A DNA stretch of 61,295 nucleotides, from the NCBI GenBank assembly GCA_029973975.1, contig JARKQF010000300.1, positions 1 to 61,295 of the forward strand, in the 5' to 3' direction. Below the pieces are notes generated by a model. The model was not told the origin of the DNA and did no database searches. It worked only from the letters and a program-made list of their open reading frames with translations. The first letter of the stretch is position 1; each line of letters starts with the position of its first letter. Origin of the DNA: Paludibacter sp. Its GTDB lineage: Bacteria > Bacteroidota > Bacteroidia > Bacteroidales > Paludibacteraceae. Shown here in pieces: positions 22,086 through 30,043 of this stretch. The translations under genes were made by a program, and so were the position numbers.

Positions 22086-24005
22086 ATGAAAGCTATTCGA
22101 TCACTCCTGTTTGTTGTGTGCATGGCAATCGCTACAAATGCTCATGCCCTTATCAACACTTTTCCTTATGTTAATGAAATTACAACCGCCGGGGATGTAG
22201 CTGACTGGACTTTATCGGGTTGTTATTTTTCCACTTCATATAATGGTTGTCTGGCATTTTATAAAAATACTGATTATTGTATTTTACCGGAATTAGATGG
22301 AGATTACATGTCGATTAAAGCTACAGTCGACAATGGTTCTGACTTTAAGGTTTATGTTACAACGGAAGACGGAAATACAGATAATCTTATAGGAAATTTG
22401 AGTTCGTTCGCGCTGAATATTCCCTACGGAACTAAATTTATAAAAATAAGAACAACGCGAAACAGTTATTATGTCTACCTCAAGGATATAACTATTACAA
22501 ACAGCAAGTTGAACCCCGATACGCAATGGATGGTGGGCGATGATATAGTGGCAACTTGGGAATGGAATACGCTTGTGTTGTCAGGTTCGGGTGCAATGTA
22601 TAACAAAAATTCTGCCGACCAATATCCTTATCATGGCAAAAATTTTGAAAAGCTGATAGTTGAAGAAGGAATTACTTCTATTGGGAATTACGCATTTTCG
22701 GATCGTGCTGGTTTAAAGACCATTCAATTGCCTCGGTCGCTTGTATCCATAGGTGATAATGCTTTTTACAATAACACGAATTTAAAAGATATTTCCTTGC
22801 CCGAGAGCCTAAAATCGATAAGAAATTATGCTTTCTATGGATGTTCGGGGCCTACTTCTTTGTATATTCCCGATGCGACCGAAACCATAGGCGATTACGC
22901 GTTTTACAAGATGGACAACCTCGATTATGTGCTGATTGGTACAGGTCTGAAAAGTCTTGGGAACTATGCATTTTATGATTGCGATAAATTAAAAACATTA
23001 CGATATACGGCAACCGATTGCCAAACTTTCGGTTCCGAATACTATCCGGTATTCAAACAATGTGGTTGGTTGCAAACCATTATTTTCGGAGAGAATGTCG
23101 AAACAATTCCGCCTTATATGTTCTGTGGATTGGAGTCACAGTTTAACTTGTATCATCAGCAGGGACAAAAAGTGTCAGGTTATGAAGACAGAGGAGATAT
23201 AGCCATTCCGCCTACCATCAAAAAAATTGGTAAAGGAGCTTTTATAGGCGTAAGTATGGATATTCTCAGCATTCCATCGTCAGTAGAAACTATTGGTGCG
23301 GAGGCTTTTAGAGGTTGTGGTGGATTGGATAAAATTTACTGTGATAATGTAACACCACCTACACTTGAAGGAAATTTAGTATTTCATGATATAAATAAAG
23401 GTGTTTGTTTGTTGATAGTACCTTCAGAAGCTTATGAAAATTATTCAAGAACTAATCAATGGCGCGATTTTGTGTTTATCGTAGAGCCATCCTATTTCAC
23501 AGCATCAATTAAACGGATGTCTATCAATTCGCAAGAACTGGATGGATTTAAAAGTGATAAATACGTATATTCCTATACCGTACCTTATGAAGTTGATCGT
23601 GTAAGTGTATATGCCGAAGCAGAGTCAATTGGATCGACTATCACCGGTACAGGAGCTTTCGATTTAAATATAGGTTTAAATGTATTTGTAATTAGCATAA
23701 CAGCGCCCGATGGTGTAACATCAAATAGTTATTCGATAGCGATTACCCGTCAAGATACCGGATCTGGAATTGATGATCTGCAAGCGGGCAGTAGATTGAA
23801 TTTCAATAGCCTGGTAACCGATGGTTATTTAAAACTGTTTGATTTTGATGAAAACAGACCTGTTGAAATCTTCGACTGTTCGGGAAACAAGTTAATGTCT
23901 GTAACAGGGAATGATAAATTGCTTAATGTTTCCTCTTGCCCGAACGGTTTGTACATCATTAGAAATGGTAAGGAAGTGGGTAAGTTTATTATTCAAAAGA
24001 AGTGA
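22086..24005 (+). CDS. Secreted BspA-type leucine-rich-repeat protein with T9SS-like tail
   Basis: This 639-residue protein has a Sec signal peptide (cleavage after about residue 21, AHA), a beta-sandwich-like region, then BspA/LRR_5 repeats (about 185-430; recurrent units of the form I-G-x-x-A-F...L-x-x-I-x-L-P). Next comes a cadherin-like beta domain (about 475-560) and a C-terminal segment (about 570-639) ending NGLYIIRNGKEVGKFIIQKK, the form of a type IX secretion sorting domain. Such proteins are surface adhesins or matrix binders. It is controlled by the repeat/promoter region upstream and probably co-expressed with the membrane lipoprotein 28 bp downstream. Ligand unknown. Confidence 0.85.
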   Translation: MKAIRSLLFVVCMAIATNAHALINTFPYVNEITTAGDVADWTLSGCYFSTSYNGCLAFYKNTDYCILPELDGDYMSIKATVDNGSDFKVYVTTEDGNTDNLIGNLSSFALNIPYGTKFIKIRTTRNSYYVYLKDITITNSKLNPDTQWMVGDDIVATWEWNTLVLSGSGAMYNKNSADQYPYHGKNFEKLIVEEGITSIGNYAFSDRAGLKTIQLPRSLVSIGDNAFYNNTNLKDISLPESLKSIRNYAFYGCSGPTSLYIPDATETIGDYAFYKMDNLDYVLIGTGLKSLGNYAFYDCDKLKTLRYTATDCQTFGSEYYPVFKQCGWLQTIIFGENVETIPPYMFCGLESQFNLYHQQGQKVSGYEDRGDIAIPPTIKKIGKGAFIGVSMDILSIPSSVETIGAEAFRGCGGLDKIYCDNVTPPTLEGNLVFHDINKGVCLLIVPSEAYENYSRTNQWRDFVFIVEPSYFTASIKRMSINSQELDGFKSDKYVYSYTVPYEVDRVSVYAEAESIGSTITGTGAFDLNIGLNVFVISITAPDGVTSNSYSIAITRQDTGSGIDDLQAGSRLNFNSLVTDGYLKLFDFDENRPVEIFDCSGNKLMSVTGNDKLLNVSSCPNGLYIIRNGKEVGKFIIQKK

Positions 24006-24033
24006 TTAAAGAACAGAACACAATCAAAATATT

Positions 24034-25203
24034 ATGAAACACATACGATTATCTTTTAAGCTGATCGCCTGTATAACATTGTTTTTATCTCTTGCCTCAT
24101 GCAAAAGAGGGATCAATATCGACGAAATCAATTCTATGTCGGAAGGTGTTCAAAAGGATTCAGCTTCTCTTTACTATTACACAGGTTTGAAAAAAGGAGA
24201 TATGCTGATAGCTACGGATACTTTTTACATCAATACGAAAGCGAAATCAGAATATAAGGATAAAAAAGAAGTGCGCCCGGGTTCAGATTTCCAGTGGTCT
24301 GTTGATGAGTATAGAGGCGCTCGCATATTTACGGGAGATACCCTGATGGTGGTGGGTGGTTATAAACATCAGATTTTTAAGCATGTGAAAAAAGCAACAG
24401 CATCCAAATATCAGGGTTTCGTACAAGTGGAACGCATTCAGAATGGAGAGGTAACTGCAAAAGGCTGGACAGTCGGTCAGCATAATTTATGTAAATTAGT
24501 GCAGCCGGATACGCCTGTTTGGTGGTCATATTTTTTCAATGTTTCGTCTGCGGACTTTTTAGTAACACTGATCTTTTTATCTTTATTTGTTGTACTTATT
24601 GCACTTTTTTGGCGATTGATATACTGGCTGGTTATCCGATTCTTAGTCAAGTCGGAAGTCTTCTGGAAACAATCTTCTATAGTTTCTCAATATGTGTTTT
24701 TAATTTCATCAGCTACACTCGCTTTATTGGTGTTTTTTATTCAAACAGATGACCCGTTAATCATTTCGTTAAGATTTAATCCCGATTTCTTTGCCCATTG
24801 GTCGGAGTATCCGCTATTCCTCAAAATCGTACCTTTTGTGTTAGTTATTTGGGTGCTTTCGGCAATTGCAATGGCTTGGGAGATGGCAGCTAAATTCAGA
24901 ACCTGGTGGCTGCTCATTTACTATCCCGGCAAGTTAGCATTAGGTTGTTTGATTGTTGGATTAGTGATAGTTGCAGGATGGGTTATATATCTGATACTAC
25001 CGGGTGTAATAGCTTTCGTAGTCATTATGATAATGGGCAAAGCCAATGATATGAGTGGAGGAGCTTTGTCCGGTAGTGGTTCTGGATCCAGTTCAGCTCC
25101 TCCGATGACTTTCAGAGATGATGAAGGAAAGCAACACATGTCGGGAGTAGATCGTGACAGTGCAAACAAACGCATAGCAGAGCGGAAAGAAGGAGGAATA
25201 TAG
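24034..25203 (+). CDS. Lipoprotein with multiple membrane segments, function unknown
   Basis: This 389-residue protein has a signal peptide with lipobox LFLSLASC (Cys23), a polar domain (about 25-165) and then four to five hydrophobic segments (about 168-335). A Gly/Ser-rich linker (about 345-360) and a charged tail (DDEGKQHMSGVDRDSANKRIAERKEGG) follow. Having both a lipid anchor and several membrane spans is unusual and suggests an inner-membrane protein whose N-terminal domain is periplasmic. I do not recognise the family. It follows the BspA-like gene by 28 bp and probably shares its transcript. Confidence 0.75.
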   Translation: MKHIRLSFKLIACITLFLSLASCKRGINIDEINSMSEGVQKDSASLYYYTGLKKGDMLIATDTFYINTKAKSEYKDKKEVRPGSDFQWSVDEYRGARIFTGDTLMVVGGYKHQIFKHVKKATASKYQGFVQVERIQNGEVTAKGWTVGQHNLCKLVQPDTPVWWSYFFNVSSADFLVTLIFLSLFVVLIALFWRLIYWLVIRFLVKSEVFWKQSSIVSQYVFLISSATLALLVFFIQTDDPLIISLRFNPDFFAHWSEYPLFLKIVPFVLVIWVLSAIAMAWEMAAKFRTWWLLIYYPGKLALGCLIVGLVIVAGWVIYLILPGVIAFVVIMIMGKANDMSGGALSGSGSGSSSAPPMTFRDDEGKQHMSGVDRDSANKRIAERKEGGI

Positions 25204-25227
25204 AGAAAGTATGTAATGCTTTCTCTA
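25201..25227. terminator. Hairpin between convergent genes
   Basis: Arms 25201-25209 (TAGAGAAAG, containing the preceding stop codon) and 25219-25227 are perfect 9-bp complements. T-runs are weak, so it is a modest terminator candidate for the 24034 gene. Confidence 0.45.
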
Positions 25228-25261
25228 TCAGTGAATTGATGTTGAAGAGTCGTAAATTAAG

Positions 25262-26104
25262 TTAAACGTGCTTTTCTGCATGATAAGAAGACCTCACAAA
25301 AGGTCCGCTTTCAACGAATCTGAAACCCTTCTTCAGAGCAATTTCCTTGTATTCTTTGAATTTATCGGGATGAATATAGGCTGAAACCGGTGCGTGTTTG
25401 CGTGATGGCTGCATATACTGGCCGATAGTTAGAATTGAGCAATTGTGTGTCAGCGCATCATCCATCAATTCCAGAATTTCTTCTTCTGTTTCGCCCAGTC
25501 CGAGCATGATACCTGTTTTAGCTCTGAATCCCCTGGATGCAATGTGTTCAATCACTTTCAGACTTGTATCGTATTTAGCTTTGGTACGAATCTGAGGGGT
25601 AAGCCTTCTGACTGTTTCCAGATTGTGCGAAATCACATTCGGTTTCTCTGCAATAATAAGGTCAATCAAATCTGTGTTACCACTGAAATCAGGGATCAAG
25701 ACCTCAAGTGTAGTACCGGGGTTAGTAGTTTTGATGGCACGAATAGTTTCTGCCCAAAAAGCAGCACCACCATCCGGCAGATCATCACGGTCGACCGATG
25801 TAATTACAGTATGTCTTAAATTTAACTGTTTTATTGTATCTGCTACCTTTTGTGGTTCTGCAGGGTCGGGCGGGAGCGGCCGGCCAGTAATCGTATTACA
25901 GAATTTGCAGGCACGGGTACAAATATCTCCCAGAATCATCAAGGTAGCAGTGCCCCTGCTCCAGCATTCACTTTGATTCGGACAGCGACCGCTGGTGCAA
26001 ATTGTGTTTAATCCCTTTTCCTTGATCAGTCCGTGTACATTGGCATATTTTGCTTCACTGTATAATTTATTGCGTAACCATTCCGGTTTGCGTACATGTT
26101 CCAT
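25262..26104 (-). CDS. lipA: Lipoyl synthase
   Basis: This 280-residue radical-SAM enzyme inserts two sulfurs into octanoyl chains to make lipoate. The auxiliary cluster motif is CTSGRCPNQSEC and the radical-SAM motif is CTRACKFC. VTSVDRDDLPDGG and the C-terminal RSSYHAE complete the family pattern. Its ATG lies 3 bp after the stop of the upstream AraC-type gene, so the two are probably co-transcribed. No lipB or lipoylated dehydrogenase gene is adjacent. Confidence 0.96.
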   Translation of the reverse strand: MEHVRKPEWLRNKLYSEAKYANVHGLIKEKGLNTICTSGRCPNQSECWSRGTATLMILGDICTRACKFCNTITGRPLPPDPAEPQKVADTIKQLNLRHTVITSVDRDDLPDGGAAFWAETIRAIKTTNPGTTLEVLIPDFSGNTDLIDLIIAEKPNVISHNLETVRRLTPQIRTKAKYDTSLKVIEHIASRGFRAKTGIMLGLGETEEEILELMDDALTHNCSILTIGQYMQPSRKHAPVSAYIHPDKFKEYKEIALKKGFRFVESGPFVRSSYHAEKHV

Positions 26105-26107
26105 AAT

Positions 26108-27256
26108 TTATTTTTTTAATAAAGAATTTTTCAGTTCGGTAACCGACATGCCGGTCATGTTTTTGATTACCCGCTTTAGTGAGTCTGCCGAACTGAATCC
26201 ACATTTTTCCGCCAGAATCTGATTCGTGGCAGAAGGATCTTTGAGTATGACTCTTTTAACCTCTTCAACCCTGAAATTGTTCACAAAGGTACAAAAATTC
26301 TGTTGGTAGTGTTGATTTATGATGTGGGAAATATAAGTTCGGTTAGTCCCTGTAATGTTAGCTAAATCAACGATAGTAAGGCTTTCATTCAGATATATTT
26401 TCTGTTTCTCGAATAGATCTTTGATTTTATTAATGAGTATGTTGCCGGATATTTCCAATTGTACCTGTTCCTCATGAGTCGGACTTTCCGGCTCTTCCTG
26501 TAAAATGGGTGTAAGTTGATATACAGATTTTTGTTTGTATCCCATGTAGCCGACTATAAACAATAAACCGCTGAAAATTATGGATGCAAATCCGGTTAGA
26601 GTCGGATCTTTTTTAAAGAAATCTCTACCCAGAGAAGCTATGGTTATGGAGCATATACCAGTTAATATCATCGAGAGATTCAGAATTTTGACATTTATGT
26701 TTTTTCCATCTTCAATGTCAGAATAAAATTGTTCGGCTTTGGATGCATATTGTTTCAACAGCCTGGAGCTTTCTATCATTAAAAACAGCACCTGCACGAT
26801 GAATAAAAATCGCATTGAAAAAAGAATGAATCTTACAAACTTGAGAGCAGGTGATGCTTGTGTAATACTTTTTTCGAAAATCCAGATTTTAAAATCGGCA
26901 AAACCTCCGATCAATATGCCGCTGGTATATAGAAGAACTAATACAACGGGAACAAGAAGAAATTTCCAGTGAATACTCCATGAGAATTTTTCATCGATTG
27001 TCAGCAATCTTAAATATATATAATACATCGGATATACAATCAATGATGAAAACTGGTATAAAGGGTCGATATAAGGGTAGATTTTTTTCAGTGGATAATA
27101 AAACACAAAGTGGGAAAAGTATACAATACCGGCAAAAATCATGAATTTACCGAGAAAAGTTCTGGCCGGACTAACATTTCTGCCGGGTATGTTGAGAAGA
27201 ATTGCCCAGAACAAAGTAACATATACCGGATTTAATAATAGTATAGTTTTTATCAT
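26108..27256 (-). CDS. Membrane-embedded AraC-family regulator (second copy of the architecture)
   Basis: This 382-residue protein has about six to seven hydrophobic segments (residues 5-240), a linker (about 245-275) and a C-terminal AraC HTH domain (about 285-380; LTIVDLANITGTNRTYISHIIN and ATNQILAEKCGFSSADSLKRVI). It shares the KIYLN...TNRTY core with the regulator at 20860 and is probably an older paralogue. The -7 box TACGTTTG (27280-27273) predicts a very short 5' UTR. The nearest -33-like CAATTG falls in the first copy of a 16-bp direct repeat, so autoregulation is plausible. lipA follows 3 bp after its stop. Confidence 0.88.
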   Translation of the reverse strand: MIKTILLLNPVYVTLFWAILLNIPGRNVSPARTFLGKFMIFAGIVYFSHFVFYYPLKKIYPYIDPLYQFSSLIVYPMYYIYLRLLTIDEKFSWSIHWKFLLVPVVLVLLYTSGILIGGFADFKIWIFEKSITQASPALKFVRFILFSMRFLFIVQVLFLMIESSRLLKQYASKAEQFYSDIEDGKNINVKILNLSMILTGICSITIASLGRDFFKKDPTLTGFASIIFSGLLFIVGYMGYKQKSVYQLTPILQEEPESPTHEEQVQLEISGNILINKIKDLFEKQKIYLNESLTIVDLANITGTNRTYISHIINQHYQQNFCTFVNNFRVEEVKRVILKDPSATNQILAEKCGFSSADSLKRVIKNMTGMSVTELKNSLLKK

Positions 27257-27272
27257 AAGCTAAAATTTGGTG

Positions 27273-27280
27273 CAAACGTA
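27273..27280 (-). promoter_or_regulatory. -7 box of the AraC-lipA unit
   Basis: TACGTTTG on the minus strand, 17 bp before the ATG at 27256. The best -33-like TTG lies within the direct repeat at 27296-27311. Confidence 0.45.
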
Positions 27281-27295
27281 ATAAAAAAAAGATAC

Positions 27296-27332
27296 TTTTT
27301 ACCAATTGTCCTCTTTTTTTTATCAATTGTCC
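27296..27332 (+). promoter_or_regulatory. Direct-repeat operator between AraC gene and orphan RNA
   Basis: TTTTTACCAATTGTCC (27296-27311) and TTTTTATCAATTGTCC (27317-27332) differ at one position and have a 21-bp period. The first overlaps the -33 region of the AraC gene; the second ends 22 bp before the -7 box of the divergent RNA. The geometry nearly equals that at 21969-22036. Confidence 0.6.
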
Positions 27333-27354
27333 CGCTTGAAATGGATTTACATTT

Positions 27355-27362
27355 TACTTTTG
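27355..27362 (+). promoter_or_regulatory. -7 box of orphan RNA unit
   Basis: TACTTTTG matches the TAnnTTTG consensus; a TTG at 27336-27338 is a possible, somewhat close, -33 element. Confidence 0.5.
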
Positions 27363-27368
27363 CATCAG

Positions 27369-27490
27369 ATTGTTGCATCTGACATATTTGGAATAATTTC
27401 GAAATCGTGTACAACACTTGATTATATACAACCGAGAATTTTTCTGATAGTTTATTGCCCGGGAATTAATTTAATTTCCGGGTTTTTTTA
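27369..27490 (+). ncRNA. Candidate small RNA (about 120 nt)
   Basis: A -7 box (27355-27362) is followed by sequence with no ATG and no usable ORF, then a strong intrinsic terminator. The 5' end can form a hairpin (TCAGAT, 6-nt loop, ATCTGA). A separate -7 box (27505-27512) serves ispE, so this is not simply the ispE leader. The terminator cannot belong to a protein gene, because the only upstream gene is divergent. No known RNA family (6S, SRP, tmRNA, RNase P) is recognised. Start site estimated from the promoter. Confidence 0.55.
27458..27489 (+). terminator. Intrinsic terminator of the orphan RNA
   Basis: An 11-bp stem (27458-27468 with 27472-27482, one G-U) closed by CCCGGG/CCCGGG-type pairs is followed by seven T residues (27483-27489). 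No T-run exists on the other strand. Confidence 0.8.
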
Positions 27491-27504
27491 TCGGTTATTA
27501 TTAT

Positions 27505-27512
27505 TATTTTTG
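27505..27512 (+). promoter_or_regulatory. ispE -7 box
   Basis: TATTTTTG, 57 bp before the ispE ATG and downstream of the orphan terminator. Confidence 0.4.
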
Positions 27513-27568
27513 CAGTCACTAATACAATCTTCACAGCATACAATATAAAACAATTTCAGAAAATCAAC

Positions 27569-28396
27569 ATGCATCTGTTGCCTAATGCCAAAATAAACAT
27601 TGGATTGAATGTCGTTGAAAAGAGGCCTGACGGTTATCATAACATCGAAACTGTATTTTATCCAATTGGACTAAAAGATGAATTATATGTTGCAAAGAGC
27701 GAAATCGTTTATTCACGCAAAATTGATTATAACCTGGAGGTTTTCGGAACTGAGGTCACTGATGATCCGGAGAAGAACCTGATTATCAAAGCGCTTCGGT
27801 TAATTCAGAAAGACTTCGATATTGAGCCGGTAGATATTCAGTTGCGTAAAAATATTCCTTTTGGAGCCGGGCTTGGAGGTGGTTCTTCTGATGCGGCATT
27901 TATGCTGAAAGCGTTGAACGAGTTATTTGATTTGCATCTCTCTGATAGTGAATTGGAAAAATATGCTGTAAAACTGGGAGCTGATTGTCCGGTTTTTATT
28001 CGAAACAGCCCCATATTTGCCAGTGGAATAGGGGATGTGTTTTCTCCCGTTGATATCTCATTAGCGGGTTATCATTTTGTGTTGGTTAAACCGGATGTAC
28101 ATGTTCCCACACCGGAGGCCTATGCGTCTGTTACTCCCCGTCATCCCGAAAATAAGATATCTGAAATAATTAAAGAACCGGTTTCCGAATGGAAAAAGTA
28201 CCTGAAAAATGATTTTGAGCCGGCTGTATTTAATAAATATCCGGTTATTAAAGATATTAAAGATACTTTGTATAATATGGGGGCTGTTTATGCATCCATG
28301 TCAGGATCAGGTTCATCGGTCTATGGTTTGTTTGAGGATATACCCGACGGTTTAAAAACGTTTGAAAAGTATTTCATTTTTGTTGATAGCTTTTGA
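27569..28396 (+). CDS. ispE: 4-diphosphocytidyl-2-C-methyl-D-erythritol kinase
   Basis: This 275-residue GHMP kinase of the MEP isoprenoid pathway phosphorylates CDP-ME. It has the N-terminal PNAKINIGLNVVEKRPDGYHNIETVF signature region, the ATP loop PFGAGLGGGSSDAA and the C-terminal SGSGSSVYGLF block. Length is normal. Own promoter upstream; dnaB follows 62 bp later with its own -7 box. The isoprenoid product feeds, among others, menaquinone (see menA). Confidence 0.95.
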   Translation: MHLLPNAKINIGLNVVEKRPDGYHNIETVFYPIGLKDELYVAKSEIVYSRKIDYNLEVFGTEVTDDPEKNLIIKALRLIQKDFDIEPVDIQLRKNIPFGAGLGGGSSDAAFMLKALNELFDLHLSDSELEKYAVKLGADCPVFIRNSPIFASGIGDVFSPVDISLAGYHFVLVKPDVHVPTPEAYASVTPRHPENKISEIIKEPVSEWKKYLKNDFEPAVFNKYPVIKDIKDTLYNMGAVYASMSGSGSSVYGLFEDIPDGLKTFEKYFIFVDSF

Positions 28397-28428
28397 TATT
28401 TCTGTATTGACCTTGCAGGTAAAAAGTG

Positions 28429-28436
28429 TAAATTTG
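28429..28436 (+). promoter_or_regulatory. dnaB -7 box
   Basis: TAAATTTG, 22 bp before the dnaB ATG; TTGACC upstream may serve as -33. Confidence 0.45.
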
Positions 28437-28458
28437 CCTTCCATTTAATAATTCAATC

Positions 28459-30009
28459 ATGGCGGAAAAAAGACCGTACAATAATAAACGACAGAATCAG
28501 TCACCGATAATTGCAGCTAACGAATTTGGGAAACTTCCGCCACAGGCGCCTGAACTGGAAGAGGCAGTGCTGGGCGCTATCATGCTCGAAACGGATGCTT
28601 ATTCGATGGTGTCGGAAATTCTCAAACCGGAATGTTTTTATAAAATTGCCCATCAACGGATTTTTGAAGCTATTCAATCGCTGGCTGTTCATCAGCAACC
28701 GGTCGATATGCATACTGTGACGGAGCAGCTCCGCAAAGACGGGACCATTGATGAAGTTGGTGGACCTTATTATATTACCCTGCTTACTGCTAAAGTCAAT
28801 TCAGCGGCGCATCTTGAGTACCATGCCAGGATCATCGTTCAAAAATATCTGGCCAGGGAATTAATCCGCGTTTCTTCAGAGATTCAGACCAAGGCATTCG
28901 ATGACAAAACGGACGTGGACGATCTCATGCAGGAAGCAGAGGGAATGTTATTTGAGATTTCACAGCGTAATCTGAAAAAAGATGTCGTTCAAATCAACCC
29001 GGTGATTGAAGAAGCGAGAAACCGGATGATTCAGGCGGCTAAAAAACAGGGAGCAAGTGGTGTTCCAAGTGGTTTTCACAGTCTGGATAAAATTACATCC
29101 GGATGGCAACGGTCGGATTTAATTATTATTGCCGCCCGTCCCGCGATGGGAAAAACGGCATTTATTCTTTCTATGGCTAAAAACATGGCGGTCGATTACA
29201 ACTCTCCTGTTGCAGTGTTCTCTCTTGAAATGTCGAATGTGCAGTTGGTGAACCGTTTGATCATGAATGTTTGTCAACTTGAAGGCGAAAAAATTAAGAA
29301 TGGTCAGTTGGACGCCTACGAATGGGAAAAGTTTGACAAAGACATCACCCAGTTGATGGACGCGCCTGTTTTTATCGATGATACGCCCAGTTTATCCATA
29401 TTTGAACTGAGAAGTAAAGCGCGCAGGTTGGTTCGCGAGCACAAAATACAATGTATTATCATCGACTACCTTCAGTTGATGAATGCTTCCGGAATGAGTT
29501 TCGGTAGCAGAGAGCAGGAAGTTAGTATTATCTCCCGGTCGTTAAAAGGGCTGGCTAAGGAGCTGGATATTCCCATCATTGCACTTTCCCAGTTGAACCG
29601 TGGAGTGGAAGGTCGTACCGGGATTGAAGGGAAACGCCCGCAGTTGTCTGACCTGCGTGAGTCAGGAGCCATTGAACAGGATGCTGATATGGTATGCTTT
29701 ATTCACCGTCCGGAGTATTATAAACTAACAGAAGATGCGCAAGGAAATTCTTTGTTGGGTATTGCCGAGATTATTGTAGCAAAACACCGTAACGGTGCCA
29801 CTGGCGATATTCAGTTGAAGTTCAAGAATGTATATGCCAAATTCATGAACAAAGACGATGATGATGATGAAAACAGTCCGGTACACGGAGGGTATCAGAC
29901 CATTTCATCCAAAATGAACGACAGCAGTTTTAACGGACATGCAAATAAAGAATTCAGTTCCGGTTCTCCTTTTGGCGGGTATACGAAAAGTGATGAAACG
30001 CCGTTTTAG
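28459..30009 (+). CDS. dnaB: Replicative DNA helicase
   Basis: This 516-residue hexameric helicase has the N-terminal DnaB collar domain (about 25-130), the RecA-like C-terminal domain with Walker A ARPAMGKTAF and Walker B IIIDYLQLM, then a Gly/Ser/Asn-rich tail (about 465-516). No intein or insertion is seen. The TAG stop opens an inverted heptamer-type repeat shared with the convergent transporter gene. Confidence 0.97.
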   Translation: MAEKRPYNNKRQNQSPIIAANEFGKLPPQAPELEEAVLGAIMLETDAYSMVSEILKPECFYKIAHQRIFEAIQSLAVHQQPVDMHTVTEQLRKDGTIDEVGGPYYITLLTAKVNSAAHLEYHARIIVQKYLARELIRVSSEIQTKAFDDKTDVDDLMQEAEGMLFEISQRNLKKDVVQINPVIEEARNRMIQAAKKQGASGVPSGFHSLDKITSGWQRSDLIIIAARPAMGKTAFILSMAKNMAVDYNSPVAVFSLEMSNVQLVNRLIMNVCQLEGEKIKNGQLDAYEWEKFDKDITQLMDAPVFIDDTPSLSIFELRSKARRLVREHKIQCIIIDYLQLMNASGMSFGSREQEVSIISRSLKGLAKELDIPIIALSQLNRGVEGRTGIEGKRPQLSDLRESGAIEQDADMVCFIHRPEYYKLTEDAQGNSLLGIAEIIVAKHRNGATGDIQLKFKNVYAKFMNKDDDDDENSPVHGGYQTISSKMNDSSFNGHANKEFSSGSPFGGYTKSDETPF

Positions 30010-30043
30010 TGAATAATGATTATTTACTAACCACTATTCACTA
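30007..30043. repeat. Inverted heptamer repeat spanning two convergent stop codons
   Basis: TAGTGAATA (30007-30015) starts at the dnaB stop and its complement TATTCACTA (30035-30043) covers the stop of the convergent transporter. On the minus strand TAGTGAATAGTGGTTAGT (30043-30026) equals 10294-10311 exactly, with TAGs every 7 bases. Confidence 0.75.

Noticed and set aside
27363-27490. Orphan RNA as 6S, SRP or tmRNA
   Set aside because: Too short for 6S/tmRNA and no SRP Alu/domain IV-like conserved loop or tmRNA ends are visible; kept as unclassified candidate.
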